Source: Symsagittifera roscoffensis
Lineage: Eukaryota; Xenacoelomorpha; Acoela; Convolutidae
DNA: 64,000 bases
Assembly: GCF_963678635.1 (NCBI RefSeq)
Contig: NC_087062.1
Coordinates: forward strand, 69,288,223 to 69,352,222
Direction of reading: 5' to 3'
Shown here: positions 21,734 through 35,501 of the stretch, piece after piece
Position numbering within the stretch: position 1 is the first letter of the stretch
How the letters are laid out: each line of letters begins with the position of its first letter
Position numbers and translations under genes: made by a program
The notes under the pieces: model-generated
Databases searched by the model: none
Told to the model about the DNA's origin: nothing
Seen by the model: only the letters and a program-made list of their open reading frames with translations

Positions 21734-23460
21734 AGCCATCGGTCCATCCAACAAGCCATTCATCCATTCACATATCCTTCTAGCTAGCAATCCACCGATC
21801 TTATCAGCCATCAGGCGACTCATTCTTTAGCACCACGTCACTCTAACCAGCCATCCATCCGTCGAATCATCCATAGATCAAGCCACTCATTCTTCAGGTG
21901 ATCCATCCATCAAGCTGTCCAATCAGCTAGCGTTTAATCTATCCATCTAATCAGGCAGCCATCAAGCCATTCATCGGCAAATCAATCTAGCAAGCTATTT
22001 TGCCATCATTCCAGCCATGCATCAAGCTAGTCAGTCATCAAGCGATACATCCATCCATCCATCAATTCATCCATATATCTAAAGATCCATCCATGATTTC
22101 AGCCATTGATCCATTCATAAATCGAATCATTCATCTAGCAATCCATCCTACCAGCATTTCGTTCAACCAGCCATCCGTCGATTCATTTAATCAGCCATCT
22201 TTCCAGCCAGACTTCTATCTAGCTATTCAATCAACGAGTCTTCCTTTGAACCAGTCATCCGTCCAACCAGCCATTCATCCATCAAAGCAGCCATGCATCA
22301 GCTCAGCCATTACTCAAGAAATCAATCTCTCCAACCTGACTTTATACAATTTTTTATCTAGCCATTCAATCCTTCATCTAGCCTGTCATTCATACATTCA
22401 GGGACTCCTCCGTCTGTCTAGCCCCCTGAATACTCCAATGTGTTAACCGAACCAATCACTTATTCATCCATCGAGCGAATATACATCTAGCCATTGATCA
22501 ATCCAAACAACCCTCCATTCATCTAGCATCTTTCGATCTAGCCATCCATCCATCCATCCATCCTGCCGTTCATTCATCTGTTAACCAGCCTCCAATCTAT
22601 GATATAGTTTTCCATCAATCCTGCAATCTGTTCATCCATCCAACAAACCGTCCATCCATTTACATATCCTTCTAGCTAGCAATCCATCAATCTTACCAGT
22701 CATCAGGCGAATCATTCTTTAGTACCACATCCCTCTAGCCATCCATTCAACCAGCCATCCATCGGTCGAATCATCCATAGATCAAGCCACTAATTTTTCA
22801 GGTGATCCATCCATCAAGCTGTTCAACCAGCTAGCGTTATATCTATCCATCTAATCAGGCATCCAACCATTCATCAAGCCATTCATCGGCAAATCAATCT
22901 AGCAAGCTATTTAGCCATCAGTCCAGACTTGCATCAATCTATTCAGTCATCAAGCAATCCATCCATCTAGCCATCCATCCATCAAGTCATCCATATATTT
23001 AAAGATCCATCCATGCATTTAGCCATTGATCCATTCATAAATCCAATCATTCATCTAGCAATCCATTCAACCAGCCTTTCGTTCAACCAGCCAATCCTCA
23101 ATTCATTTAACCAGCCATCTTTCAGCCAGCCTTCTATTTAGCCATTCAACCAACCAGTCTTCCTTTAAACCAGCCATCCGTCCAACCAGCCATTCATCCA
23201 TCAAAGCAGCCATGCATCAGCTCAGACATCACTGAAAAAATCCATCTCTCCTAGCAGACATCATACAATTTTTTATCTAGCCATTCAATCGTTCATCTAT
23301 CCTGTCATTCATACATCCATGCATCATCTCGTCAATTCAATCTTTCGTCCATCAAGCCATCTATACATCCAACCAGCCAGTCTTTGATCCAGCCTTCACT
23401 AAAGCGATCAATGCCGTCTGGCCATCCATCTAGACAGTCATCCATGAGTCCATCCAGTTG
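21734..23460. repeat. CATC-rich degenerate repeat tract with long duplication
   Basis: About 1.7 kb built from degenerate CATC/ATCC/AGCCATTCATC words. It contains two long copies of about 630-660 bp: 'CATATCCTTCTAGCTAGCAA' occurs at 21771 and 22663, and 'TTTTTATCTAGCCATTCAAT' near 22351 and 23270. A stop-free plus frame (22000-22446) is a by-product of the repeat words and is not called as a gene. Confidence 0.85.
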
Positions 23461-23464
23461 CTCA

Positions 23465-24255
23465 ACTTCCTGGCTTTAGTAGCAATTTAGCCTAAAACGC
23501 AACATTTTCAAACCGTTTATGTAATATTAAACTAACAATTTCAATTTTTTAAAAGTTTTTGATCACATCCAAACTGAAAAGGTTTTAATTGGATATCATT
23601 CAACCTCGTCGGGCGATATTTTTCACTGCTTAGTTTTGCGTGGAAAAAAATAACGTGAAAAAAACATGCTTCCGAAAAAAATCTTCTCCCACAGAACCAT
23701 AACAAGAGCCCGATAATAAGAAAGGAGCATCGAATCTCCCTAACACGGTCGTTCCAGCGAGAAAAAATCAAAATAACAAAAAAAAATCGTTTGCTTGCGA
23801 GTTGTTGCCGGATAAAAAGACGTCAGTCGACAAATTTATTAGCTTAAATAAATCTATTTTCAAGTTTTCCTATAAGTTTTTAATAAGCTGGAAAACGCGT
23901 GTTATATCACAATTTAAGAAGAATAGAAGGAGGATTCATTTCTCCAGTATACATAATATGATACATCAAAATGAATTACACAAAAATAAATCGACTTTTT
24001 TTCATTATCTTCAGTTATGGTCAATACGCTAAGATGCCCACTTAATGCCTTTCCCTAAATTTTATTCATTTCCAAAAGTTGCTTATTTTATAAAAATAAT
24101 TTTAGTTTGTTTTTCTTCCTAATTTTTTTCCCAGTAGGTGTTTCGAAGGAGCTATAGTGATTGGAGGAAGGTGGTGTTGATGAGATGTGAAGACCTTTGA
24201 TTATTGCTCTCTGAAGGGAGGGGTCCGATTCCCTTTGGCGGCTTTTTTTCATTTG
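23465..24255. other. No feature seen
   Basis: AT-rich sequence without recognisable exon, RNA gene or repeat. Confidence 0.35.
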
Positions 24256-24259
24256 CAGA

Positions 24260-24672
24260 GCTTTTTGTTCCAACCACTTTAAATGCGGGAAGGAACTTTG
24301 TCTTTTGGTGTGTTTTAGTTTTCTATTTTTTTTCTAATTTTGAGCGAAAAAGCGAATGAGCAGACTTATTACATGCAGATAAGCCTTTTCAAGCTGGAAA
24401 GCTCATCCCAGTGAAATTATTGCAGCCGTGAAATTAATAAAGTTATACTCCAGTTAATTTTCTAGCTCCTTCTTGGGAAAATGTTTGCAAAAGTGTTCAG
24501 TTATTTTTAAATTTAATGCTTTTCTTGTCGAGCATACCCATTTGAATAGAATTATCGAACATGCTTAAGTTCTAGGTTTTTGTGCAGATGCTCTCATCAC
24601 CACGGAGAGTAAAAAAAACTGTTTAAAAATTTTTCTTATTGTGGTTGTAACGTTCTGCTAGTGGTTGCTTAA
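24260..24672 (+). repeat. Dispersed repeat R1, copy C
   Basis: Begins 'TGTTCCAACCACTTTAAATG' and 'GGAACTTTGTCTTTTGG', then 'GTGTTTTAGTTTT'. The 3' part has 'GCAGATGCTCTCATCACCA' and a diverged end ('ACGTTCTGCTAGTGGTTGC'). The middle is shorter than in copies A and B. Confidence 0.55.
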
Positions 24673-24801
24673 TTTTGTATTTTTCGCTTTTTTAAACTCT
24701 TTCACCACTCTCTTGGTGAAGTGGAGCTTCGTCTCCGTGTAAAACTGTAAATACACATCCATTTTGATGTATTCCCTTAAAAAGGGAATAATCACCGCAC
24801 C
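24658..24801 (-). CDS. Unidentified terminal exon candidate
   Basis: A good acceptor (pyrimidine-rich, 'TTTTTCAG') opens a 47-codon minus frame ending in TAG. The peptide reads 'GAVIIPFLREYIKMDVYLQF', then 'KLHFTKRVVKEFKKAKN'. Part of it ('CTCCACTTCACCAAG') resembles the channel exon at 17253-17392 ('TTCCACTTCATCAAA') in the same frame, so it could be a decayed copy of that exon. A 6-bp inverted pair (TTCCCTTAAAAAGGGAA) lies inside. No partner exons are found nearby. This is low-support and possibly a fossil. Confidence 0.3.
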   Translation of the reverse strand, partial: GAVIIPFLREYIKMDVYLQFYTETKLHFTKRVVKEFKKAKNTKLSNH

Positions 24802-24879
24802 CTGAAAAATGCAAAAGAAAGAAGTAATCCCATGTAATTTCCAGTCGAGCTTTCTAATTTCTGTAAATTTCAATAAGGG

Positions 24880-25570
24880 AATTTTTCATTGACAGAAACT
24901 ATTATGGCAGCGAATTTACTATATGGAGTGAATTGGCATGGGATACTTTTGTTCTTTTCTATTAGCTGAATTTTCTGACAAAAGGCAGTTTTGGCTTTTT
25001 TGAAAATATTTGTATTGGTTTTGATGTTTTTTAAGAAGTGTTTTCTGATGTTCGATTTAGCGGATTTTCATCAGGTAATTTGTGGTCTGGGGATTTTTTC
25101 AGGTTTGTGAAGAAATTTTAAGTTTCTTTTTTGCAACTGACGCTACTTCAGCTAATTGTGAACGTTGAGTTTTTCTATTTGGTCTGTAACTATATCTTAT
25201 TTTTTTTTTCAGATTCAATGTACTACTGAAAATGTTGGTGGCAAGCAATTGAAACTGTATTTTGCACATATTGCACTATTGGAGCTTTAATGTTTCTGGT
25301 GACTTTTGGTGTCCTAAGCTGCCGCAAAATAAGAATATCCTTGAATAACATCACTCAAGCAATTCTATTGAAAATTTCAGTAGTTTTATCAGTGCTGCTT
25401 TGATTGCAATCTGGTTATGCATACAAGCCTCGACGTGTCTACGTCTAGTAAACTTTGATCGTGGTATTGAGTCTTATTGTTTTTCTATGCTTATAAAAAT
25501 TTACTGTTAACTAAAATAATTTAAAACATTTAAGTTATAAATACATAATAGTAGTAGTAAATAATTGAAA
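24880..25570. other. Upstream flank of GDP-L-fucose synthase
   Basis: No gene is recognised. It presumably holds the promoter and 5' untranslated region of the synthase; I see no TATA box or initiator that I would defend. Confidence 0.35.
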
Positions 25571-25577
25571 TAGAGAA

Positions 25578-28746
<3,169 letters not shown>

Positions 28747-28876
28747 TCCTAATTGTAAAACTGATCAGTGGGCTGGAAAAGTTATCTTGAAACTGTACAA
28801 ATATATATTAATAGTTATATAAATGAAATGGGAATTATAAAGTCTAATTTATAAATGTTCTCTTTTAGCGTGATAG

Positions 28877-28882
28877 AATAAA
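28877..28882 (+). promoter_or_regulatory. Polyadenylation signal AATAAA of GDP-L-fucose synthase
   Basis: A canonical AATAAA on the coding strand, 131 bases after the stop codon, with a GT-rich stretch (GGAGGTGTATGTTA) about 30 bases further on. Confidence 0.6.
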
Positions 28883-28889
28883 ACGGAGT

Positions 28890-30135
28890 GAAAGATGGAA
28901 AACGGGAGGAGGTGTATGTTATATTTCCTCCCGGATGGGTTTATAGTAACTTGTTGCATTAATATTTTCGTCTTTCTTGAAAATTTGAAAGAACGCTGAA
29001 AAAAATCTGAATCTGAAATCCCTTTCTGCCGTCGGTTAAGATGCTACAGTAGCTATTTGGAGATTGCATGCCGTTTATGAAACCGAACGCGTGTTGTCTG
29101 TTTTTTTTTTTTGAAAATTTGGCTGAAAGTGAGGTCTTGATCCATTTTTGGACGTCATTTGTTTTCAGTTGCTTGTGCTGGGTTGTGACTACTCGCTATG
29201 TTCCGCGCACGGCAAGAACTTATCATTCATTTGATGTGCGTAAAAGATACATAAGGCGTACGAAAAATATCTTTATTAAGTTATCGTTATTTTAAAAAAT
29301 TTCCTTTTGATTTCTCAGTTTGAAGGTTAGAAGTTGCAGCCATTGTGGTATATTCCACTTTGGAGAGGCCAATGAACTGTTTAAGATTTTTTTTGCACAG
29401 TTTTTTTTTACATAAAATGGTTTGTGGTTAGTTTACTTTGCTTCGAGTGTTTGCGTGACGATGAAGATTGATTGCGGTATTTCATTAGTGACAAGTAACG
29501 GTAGCAGGAGCATCGGCTGAATCACTGCTTTATATTCAACGGAATACGAAGCAACGAGCGCGCTAAACAGTAACAAGGAATAGCCATGTACCTTAATTGA
29601 AATGGTCAGGCTGCAGTTTCAAATCTCTTGGTCAAACTTAAATAGGTCAATTTCGAGCCCGATTACAATTACAAATGAAAATAAATTTCTGAAGGTCGTT
29701 TGAATCGCGACTGAAAAGGAATCAAAATGTAACTATCGACCCATAGTGATGTTTTTTTTTGGTTTTGCGGGGAAAACCAAAAGGGTAGCCAAAGTTAGTC
29801 CCCACTATCAATAGTCGGAACCAAAAATAAATAAAAGAATTTCAAGTTCTGCATACCAAAAGTTAGAAACTAGCTTGTAATTTACAAGCTTTACCCGCAA
29901 AAGAAAAATTTCCATATCTACAATCCTTATTTTTGAAAAACAGCATTTAACTGGCTGGGTTTTTCAGAGTACATTACCCTGATACCTTAGAAACTCTTCA
30001 CTAAGACGGGTGAAGCTGATACTCTGAAAACTCCTCTTATCCGAATAATCAAAATTGGAAGTATACCAGATTTAGAAATGAAAAATGACTTGCTGTTCTG
30101 ACCGCGAATAGGAAATAATATTGTATTCTGTGGAT
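28890..30135. other. Intergenic, one perfect 10-bp hairpin
   Basis: No gene is recognised. At 29757-29782, TTTTGGTTTT and AAAACCAAAA form a perfect 10-bp stem around a six-base loop GCGGGG. Short plus and minus frames here lack any recognisable motif. Confidence 0.4.
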
Positions 30136-30139
30136 GTGT

Positions 30140-30235
30140 TTTAGTTTTAGTTCCGACCATTGACAATGGGAGGAACTTTGACTTCATGTGTGCTTAAGTT
30201 TTTTTTGTGTTTTACCAGGTACCAGGTTAGCCGGA
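30140..30235 (+). repeat. Dispersed repeat R1, copy D (5' end only)
   Basis: Shows only the R1 start: 'AGTTCCGACCATTGACAATG', 'GGAGGAACTTTGACTTC' and 'ACCAGGTACCAGGTTAGC'. Confidence 0.5.
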
Positions 30236-30383
30236 TTGTTAAAATGATGCCCTCATTCATTTTCAACGTTCTTTGACTTAAAATTGCGTGATTTCCAGAC
30301 ATTTTCATTCGGTACAGAAATTTCAAAAGGGAATCTTGACAAAAAAAAATCAAAAAATACATGAATCATTCTCTAGTTACACA

Positions 30384-30715
30384 AGCAAAGCTTGTGCTAT
30401 AGTACGAACTTTCTTTTTTTTACACTTAAGTCGCAAATATTGTTGCGACAAAATGTCTTCACTTTGAAAAAGTTCATTTTGATCAATAACCAGCGATTCA
30501 GTACAGCCAATGCTGAGAATATTAACACAGACTATTATTTTACAAAAATCACTTTAGCTTAAAGGTATCATGCATCTGTAGTGTAGAGGTAGGGAACGAG
30601 ACCAGCAACAAAATAAGAGGTTTCGAAACTGGGGCAGGCTCGGATGTTTTTAATGAACTTTTTTGTATACTAGCTAAAATGCGTCCGCTCTATAAATTGA
30701 AGCATGATAGAAGGT
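30384..30715 (+). mobile_element. SINE family B, copy 2
   Basis: Matches 15457-15800: 'CAAAGCTTGTGCTATAGTAC', 'ATTGTTGCGACA', 'TTGATCAATAACCAGC', box A-like 'TAGTGTAGAGG', a decayed box B, then 'GGATGTTTTTAATGAACTT' and 'ATGCGTCCGCTCTATAAA'. The MULE array starts soon after it. Confidence 0.7.
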
Positions 30716-31085
30716 AAATTTTTTAAATCAAATTGACTGGTACTGCTAATGCGTCATACTTGGCTTGCGTCACTTAGCACTCATGTCGACTCGTCATTGT
30801 CGTGAGTCTTTTAAGAAGTTTTGGTTCTTTTAAGCGTTATCGGTCATATTTTTGCTTGTATATGCGAAGTGCAACTTCGCCTCTGTTTACAAAAATAATC
30901 CGATCGCTTTGTTCAGTTTTTTTGAATTGTTGTCTCATAAACGCGAAGCTCAAGAGTTTGCCAGCCCCAGAAGTGCTTGAAATTTTCGAAACTTTTTCCC
31001 ACCACCCCTTTGCAACCAGCGACCGTTCAGGAAATTCAGAAGGTTTGAGACAGAAACTGTTTTATACCCGCAAAAAAAATTAGAA

Positions 31086-31330
31086 AAATTGACGAATTGT
31101 GCCTCTTTGGCTCTTAATTATGCTGAAGAAAGCATAATGGCAAATCGTGAAGCTTAAGTCTCTCCTTCCCTTTGGAATCAGCGAGATTTGGCCATGATTG
31201 TGACTAATAGGGCAACAAATGATGTCGAAGAATGGCGTTTTGGCATCCTAGCTTCTTTCAGTGGAGCCCACCCTATTATGTGGAAAATAATTGGCAGCTT
31301 GCAAAAGAAAAAGTGACGCGTTTGATATAG
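31086..31330 (+). pseudogene. MULE transposase C-terminal piece, unit 1
   Basis: The frame includes 'SLWNQRDLAMIVTNRATNDV' then 'EEWRFGILASFSGAHPIMWK' and ends after 'GSLQKK'. This matches the MULE tail pattern 'lWN...RTNNxvEgWHxxfxxxfxxxHPxiWkfixxLkkE'. A TAA interrupts the frame upstream at the codons before 'VSPSLWN', and the expected Trp-His is Trp-Arg. The remaining transposase is not contiguous with it on this strand. Confidence 0.75.
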
Positions 31331-31574
31331 AAGAGTTTAACACATTGTCTGTCTACAAAAACAAAACTGATCTGCCCTTTTCAGAGCATTAACTAGTTTG
31401 TGCTGACCTAGTATAAGTTTCGCCTTATCTTTATTTCATTCCTTTGTATTTTAAAGCTCCCTTTTTATTTCTAATTAAACAGCTACCTTTGTCAGCTTTT
31501 TTTTGTTGAAAAAACGTTTACTTGCAGAATCCGGCAAAAGGTATTATGCGTTTATGTGCCAACAATAAAAAAAA

Positions 31575-33065
31575 ACTGCACAAAGCTATCGAGTTATATG
31601 TTTAAAGTGGAGAATGACCCAAAAATTGGTTGATACTCTTTTTGGCACTAGTGCATTCTTTTAAAACTCCCGTGCGGGCTGTAAAGGTCTAGAAAAATAC
31701 GCAATTTCAGTTCTAAGAAAGTTTAATTAAACGAGGGGAGGATGTTCACCTTCGTTTTTTTTCACATGTTCTGTGATTACACTTGCGATCAGTTAAGTGT
31801 GTTATTTTGAGCCTTTTTTTCTCGCAAATAGATTTTTTCATTAAAATTGCTCTTTCATTTGGAACTTTTACTGTAGCATTGGAAATTGCATAGCATCTGT
31901 TCTCTGAATTTGTTTTGGCTAGTGTTTGACATATTTTAAACTGCCGTGGTTGAGTGGTCATTGTGTGAAACTCTTAATCTGTATGTCGAAGGTTTGAATC
32001 TCAGAAGTAATCAAGGTTTTGCTAATTCAAGGCTCAATTCTGATTTTTCAGAGCTTCTTTCTGTCGTTTTCTCGAAAGTGTTTGCGCAGCAAAGCTTTGC
32101 CTTTGGATTCAAAAATGCGCAGTTTTCCAGACATTTTCAGCCGGCACAGAAATTTAAAAGTTTTCAATAGCTCTAAAAAGCTGAATTATCCAGTTTTTTA
32201 ATAATATTTTCATTTGAAGAATATTCTTGTCTCTTTTCAGCTTTTTTGGTTTGTTGGCACATATACGAAAATTTAAAGGGTTTGCCGGCCTAGCATCTCG
32301 AAAAAAGAGTGATTGCCCCGGGTTTAACATGCTATTGCCCGAGTCAAGTTTTTATTTGGTATCTTTTTCAATGAAAATAAAGGAACGAAATAAAGATAAG
32401 ACGGAATTTGTACTAGCTGAACATAAACTAAACAATACTCTAACCTGAAAAAAAAACAATTCAAAAAATGAATAAATCAGCTTTTTTAGGACTTTTGGAG
32501 CCTTCAAATTTCTGTGCCGGCTGAAAATTTCTGAAAAAAATGCGCAATTTTAAACCCAAAGGGGAAACTTTGCTTCGCAAACACTGGCGAAAAAACGACA
32601 AAAAGCAGCTCTATAAAGTCACTAATAAATTAAGAAGTAAGCCTCGAACTAGCAAAACGTCGACTTATTTCGAGAATTGTACATTCGAGCTAGAGATTCA
32701 GAGTTTCACACAAAAAGCACTCAGCTACGGCAGCTTAATATACGCCAAAAACTAGCCTCAACAAAATCAGAAAACAGTTGCTATGCAATTTGCAATGCTA
32801 CAGTGAAAGTTCCAAAAAGTGAACAATTTTAATGAACACTTTCATTTGCGAGTTAGGTTAGAAAAGAAGAAGGTTCACAATAACACACTTAACTGATTGC
32901 AAGGGTAATCAAAGAACATTCAAGTAAATGAAGGGAAGTTTCTCCCCTCATTTAATTAAACCTTCTTAGAAGTAAAAATGCGTCTTTTTCCCGCACGAAA
33001 AACTTAAAAAAGTTACTCTAATGCCAAAAAGCTAAGAAACATATAACCCGATAGCTTCGTTCATT
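31575..33065. repeat. Long inverted repeat of unit 1, SINE A in both arms
   Basis: The left arm (about 31575-32200) and right arm (about 32465-33065) are inverse copies. Shared landmarks include 'CCCGTGCGGG/CCCGCACG', 'TTTAATTAAACGAGGGGAGG', the SINE with box A 'TGGTTGAGTGG' and box B-like 'GGTTTGAATCTC', and 'TTTCAGCCGGCACAGAAATTT'. The spacer is about 270 bases. Equivalent structures sit at about 37550-39050, 41735-43250 and 45200-46690; unit 2 keeps only the left arm plus a stub (35750-36843). Confidence 0.8.
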
Positions 33066-33526
33066 TTTTTTTGAATTGTCGGGGTATGAGCGCAAAACTA
33101 AAGGGTTTGCCAGCACCTAGTCCCAGCCTAGCATCCCAACAAAATGGCGGTTAAACTGAGATTAAATTGATAGTGCACGAGTCAAGTTTTTGCATTTAAT
33201 ATCTTCTCCGGGAGTCTGCAAGGAAACTTCTTCTTAAAAAAAGCTGACGAATAGTCTGTTTAGGTAGAATTAAAATAGGAATTTTCAACTAGGAAGGAAT
33301 GGAAAACTCGCCGACCTTTTTTTGAATGCAATAGAAGACAGCATTTTTAAAGCATTTTGTTTAGTGGGTCATTTTGAGACCCTGCTGACTGATTTTTCTC
33401 ATAAAATCTGAGAGATGGAAAACAAGCAACCCAGTAAATGCACGCTGTTGTTGTTTTTGCGAATGACTGAAGAACAACATGCTCGAAATCTTTTAAAAAA
33501 AGTTTTTCAGGCCGGCAATTTGGTGC

Positions 33527-34100
33527 TTAGTCAATAACATCTAGAAAAACGGATCCTAACTGTTTGTAGCTGGAAGAACAATTTTGGAGTGATTGTAAAG
33601 GTTCTATCGGCCAACCAGAAATGTGATTTTTCCAAAACTTCAGCATCTCGGGATCACCACACAAAATTATTCTCTCGTGATCAGTTGATTCACTGCCATG
33701 CTGTATAAAAGTGTCTACAAGTTGTAAGGGTGGCATATATACATCTAGCTGCTTGCGTGTGCGTACATCATTTCAAATTAGATTGCCTTCAGCTTTGAGA
33801 TTAAAATGAGTGAATTTAGTCTTTGTTACTGCAAAAACCGCGCTGGCAGTTGCAACAATCGGCGTTAACTTCTGGCTGACTTTTGTAAATTGCTTGATGA
33901 CAGTTTGAGCATGCGTCTTTTCTGCTGAAAGGTCATGATTGTGCTTCCCACACGTCTTGATCAATTCGTTTTTTTTTTCTGTAACAGCAGATGACCGACA
34001 TTTATTTTGGTAATTTGAGCAAATCCATTTTCGATAAATTTATTCTTCCGCTTGAAATCCAATTCGCGTCCCGACGCTATGTGAATATGCTGGTTTTTTG
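33527..34100 (-). pseudogene. MULE N-terminal piece (FLYWCH + DDE-1), unit 1
   Basis: Read on the minus strand from about 34100: remnants of a FLYWCH zinc finger ending 'GKHNHDLSAEKTHAQ', a linker ('VIKQFTKVSQKLTPIV'), 'NLKAEGNLI', then after a frame shift 'PLQLVDTFIQHGSESTDHER' and 'IILCGDPEMLKFW'. In the neighbouring frame the next bases read 'LADRTF' at the position of the MULE 'ADGTFK' motif that carries the first catalytic aspartate; the glycine is replaced. The order FLYWCH then DDE is normal for animal MULE transposases. It is broken by at least two shifts. Confidence 0.75.
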
Positions 34101-34418
34101 TTGAGACTCTTAAGTAGTTTACTGAGCCTCAATTTTGCAATGATTTTTGCGATGAATCAATTTGTTCTTTTTGATGCGTGCGCTAATTGCAGGATTAACT
34201 TAGGTGTGATAGGAGTTAAGACAAGGAGTTTATGTAGCCTTATTTTTAGTGGTAAGTATTAAATCGAGTAGTTAATATTTGGGGGATTTATTTTGTTTGC
34301 TAGTGAAATGACTGAATTTTAAAGTTTACGGTGTTATGTTGGTTGTTAATTAATTGTATGACTTCGGGAAATTTGGCCTAGGTTTTTAAATGGTAGGTTA
34401 CGTGGCCAAACTACTCTT

Positions 34419-34810
34419 TTAATTTTTGTTACACAATTCTACAAGAAGGCTGGAAGTGCGTACAGCATTTTGGTTCAATTTTTTTTCAGTTTTGAGAGCA
34501 AAATGAGTGTTTTGAGAACAAAATGAGTGGATTAAGTCTTTGTTACTGGAAAACAGCCCTGGCAGTTGCAACAATTGGTGTAAATTTCTGGCTGGCTTCT
34601 TTAAATTGCTTGATGACAGTTCGAGAATATGATTTTCCTGCTGAAAAATCATGATTGTATTACCACATTCTCAATCAATTCATTATTTTCTGTAATAGCA
34701 GGTGCTCGACATTCATGTTTGGTAATTTGAGCAAATCCAGTTTTGATAACTTTATTCTTCCGCTTGAAATTGCACTTCGCGTCCCGACGCTATGTGAATG
34801 TGTTTGTTTT
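34419..34810 (-). pseudogene. Second FLYWCH piece in unit 1
   Basis: A partial second copy of the N-terminal region follows the first on the minus strand, with a 'VIKQFKEASQKFTPIVATARA'-type linker split by shifts and stop codons and the FLYWCH start at about 34800. Equivalent second pieces are at about 40400-40810 in unit 3; in unit 4 the two copies have been fused by a deletion. Confidence 0.6.
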
Positions 34811-35261
34811 TAAGACTCTTAAGTTATTTACTAGGCTTCATTTTTGCAATGATTTTTTTAAAATCAAATTGACTGGTAATGCTAATGCATCATACTTGGC
34901 TTGCGTAATTTAGCACTTATGTCGACTCGGCATTGTCGTGAGTTTTTGAAGAAGTTTTGCAGACTCAAAGTGAATCTAAAATTTACTCATTCAGTTTTTC
35001 CCAGTAGCGTTATCGGTCATATTTTTGCTTGTATATACGAAGTGCATTTTCGCCTCTGTTTACAAAATGAATCCGATCGCTTTGTTCAGTTTTTTTTGAA
35101 TTGTTGTCTCATAAACGCGAAGCTCAAGAGTTTGCCAGCCCCTAAAGTGCTTGAAAGTTTCGAAATTTTTTCCCACCACCCCTTTGCAACCAGCGACCGT
35201 TCAGGAAATTCAGAATGTTTGAGACAGAAACTGTTTTGAACCCGAAAAAAAAAAAGAAAAA

Positions 35262-35501
35262 TTGATGAGCTGTGCCTCTTTGGCTCGTAATTATGCTGAA
35301 CAAAGCATAATGGCAAATCGTGAAGTTTTAGTCTCTCCTTCCCTTTGGAATCAGCGAGATTTGGCCATGATTATGACTAATAGGGCAACACATGCTCTCC
35401 AAGAATGGCGTTTTGGCAACCTATCTTCTTTCAGCGGAGCCCACCCTAATAGGTGGAAAAGAATGGGCAGCTTGCAAAAGAAAATAACGCGTTTTATATA
35501 G
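35262..35501 (+). pseudogene. MULE transposase C-terminal piece, unit 2
   Basis: It keeps 'SPSLWNQRDLAMIMTNRATH', 'ALQEWRFGNLSSFSGAHPNR' and 'WKRMGSLQKK' in one open frame of 79 codons. Compared with unit 1 the upstream TAA is absent, so it is the better-preserved version of the tail, but no catalytic domain is joined to it. Confidence 0.75.

Noticed and set aside
22000-22446. 148-codon plus-strand ORF
   Set aside because: It lies wholly in the CATC-rich repeat; the peptide is a string of repeated HPSIH/NQPS-type words with no domain.
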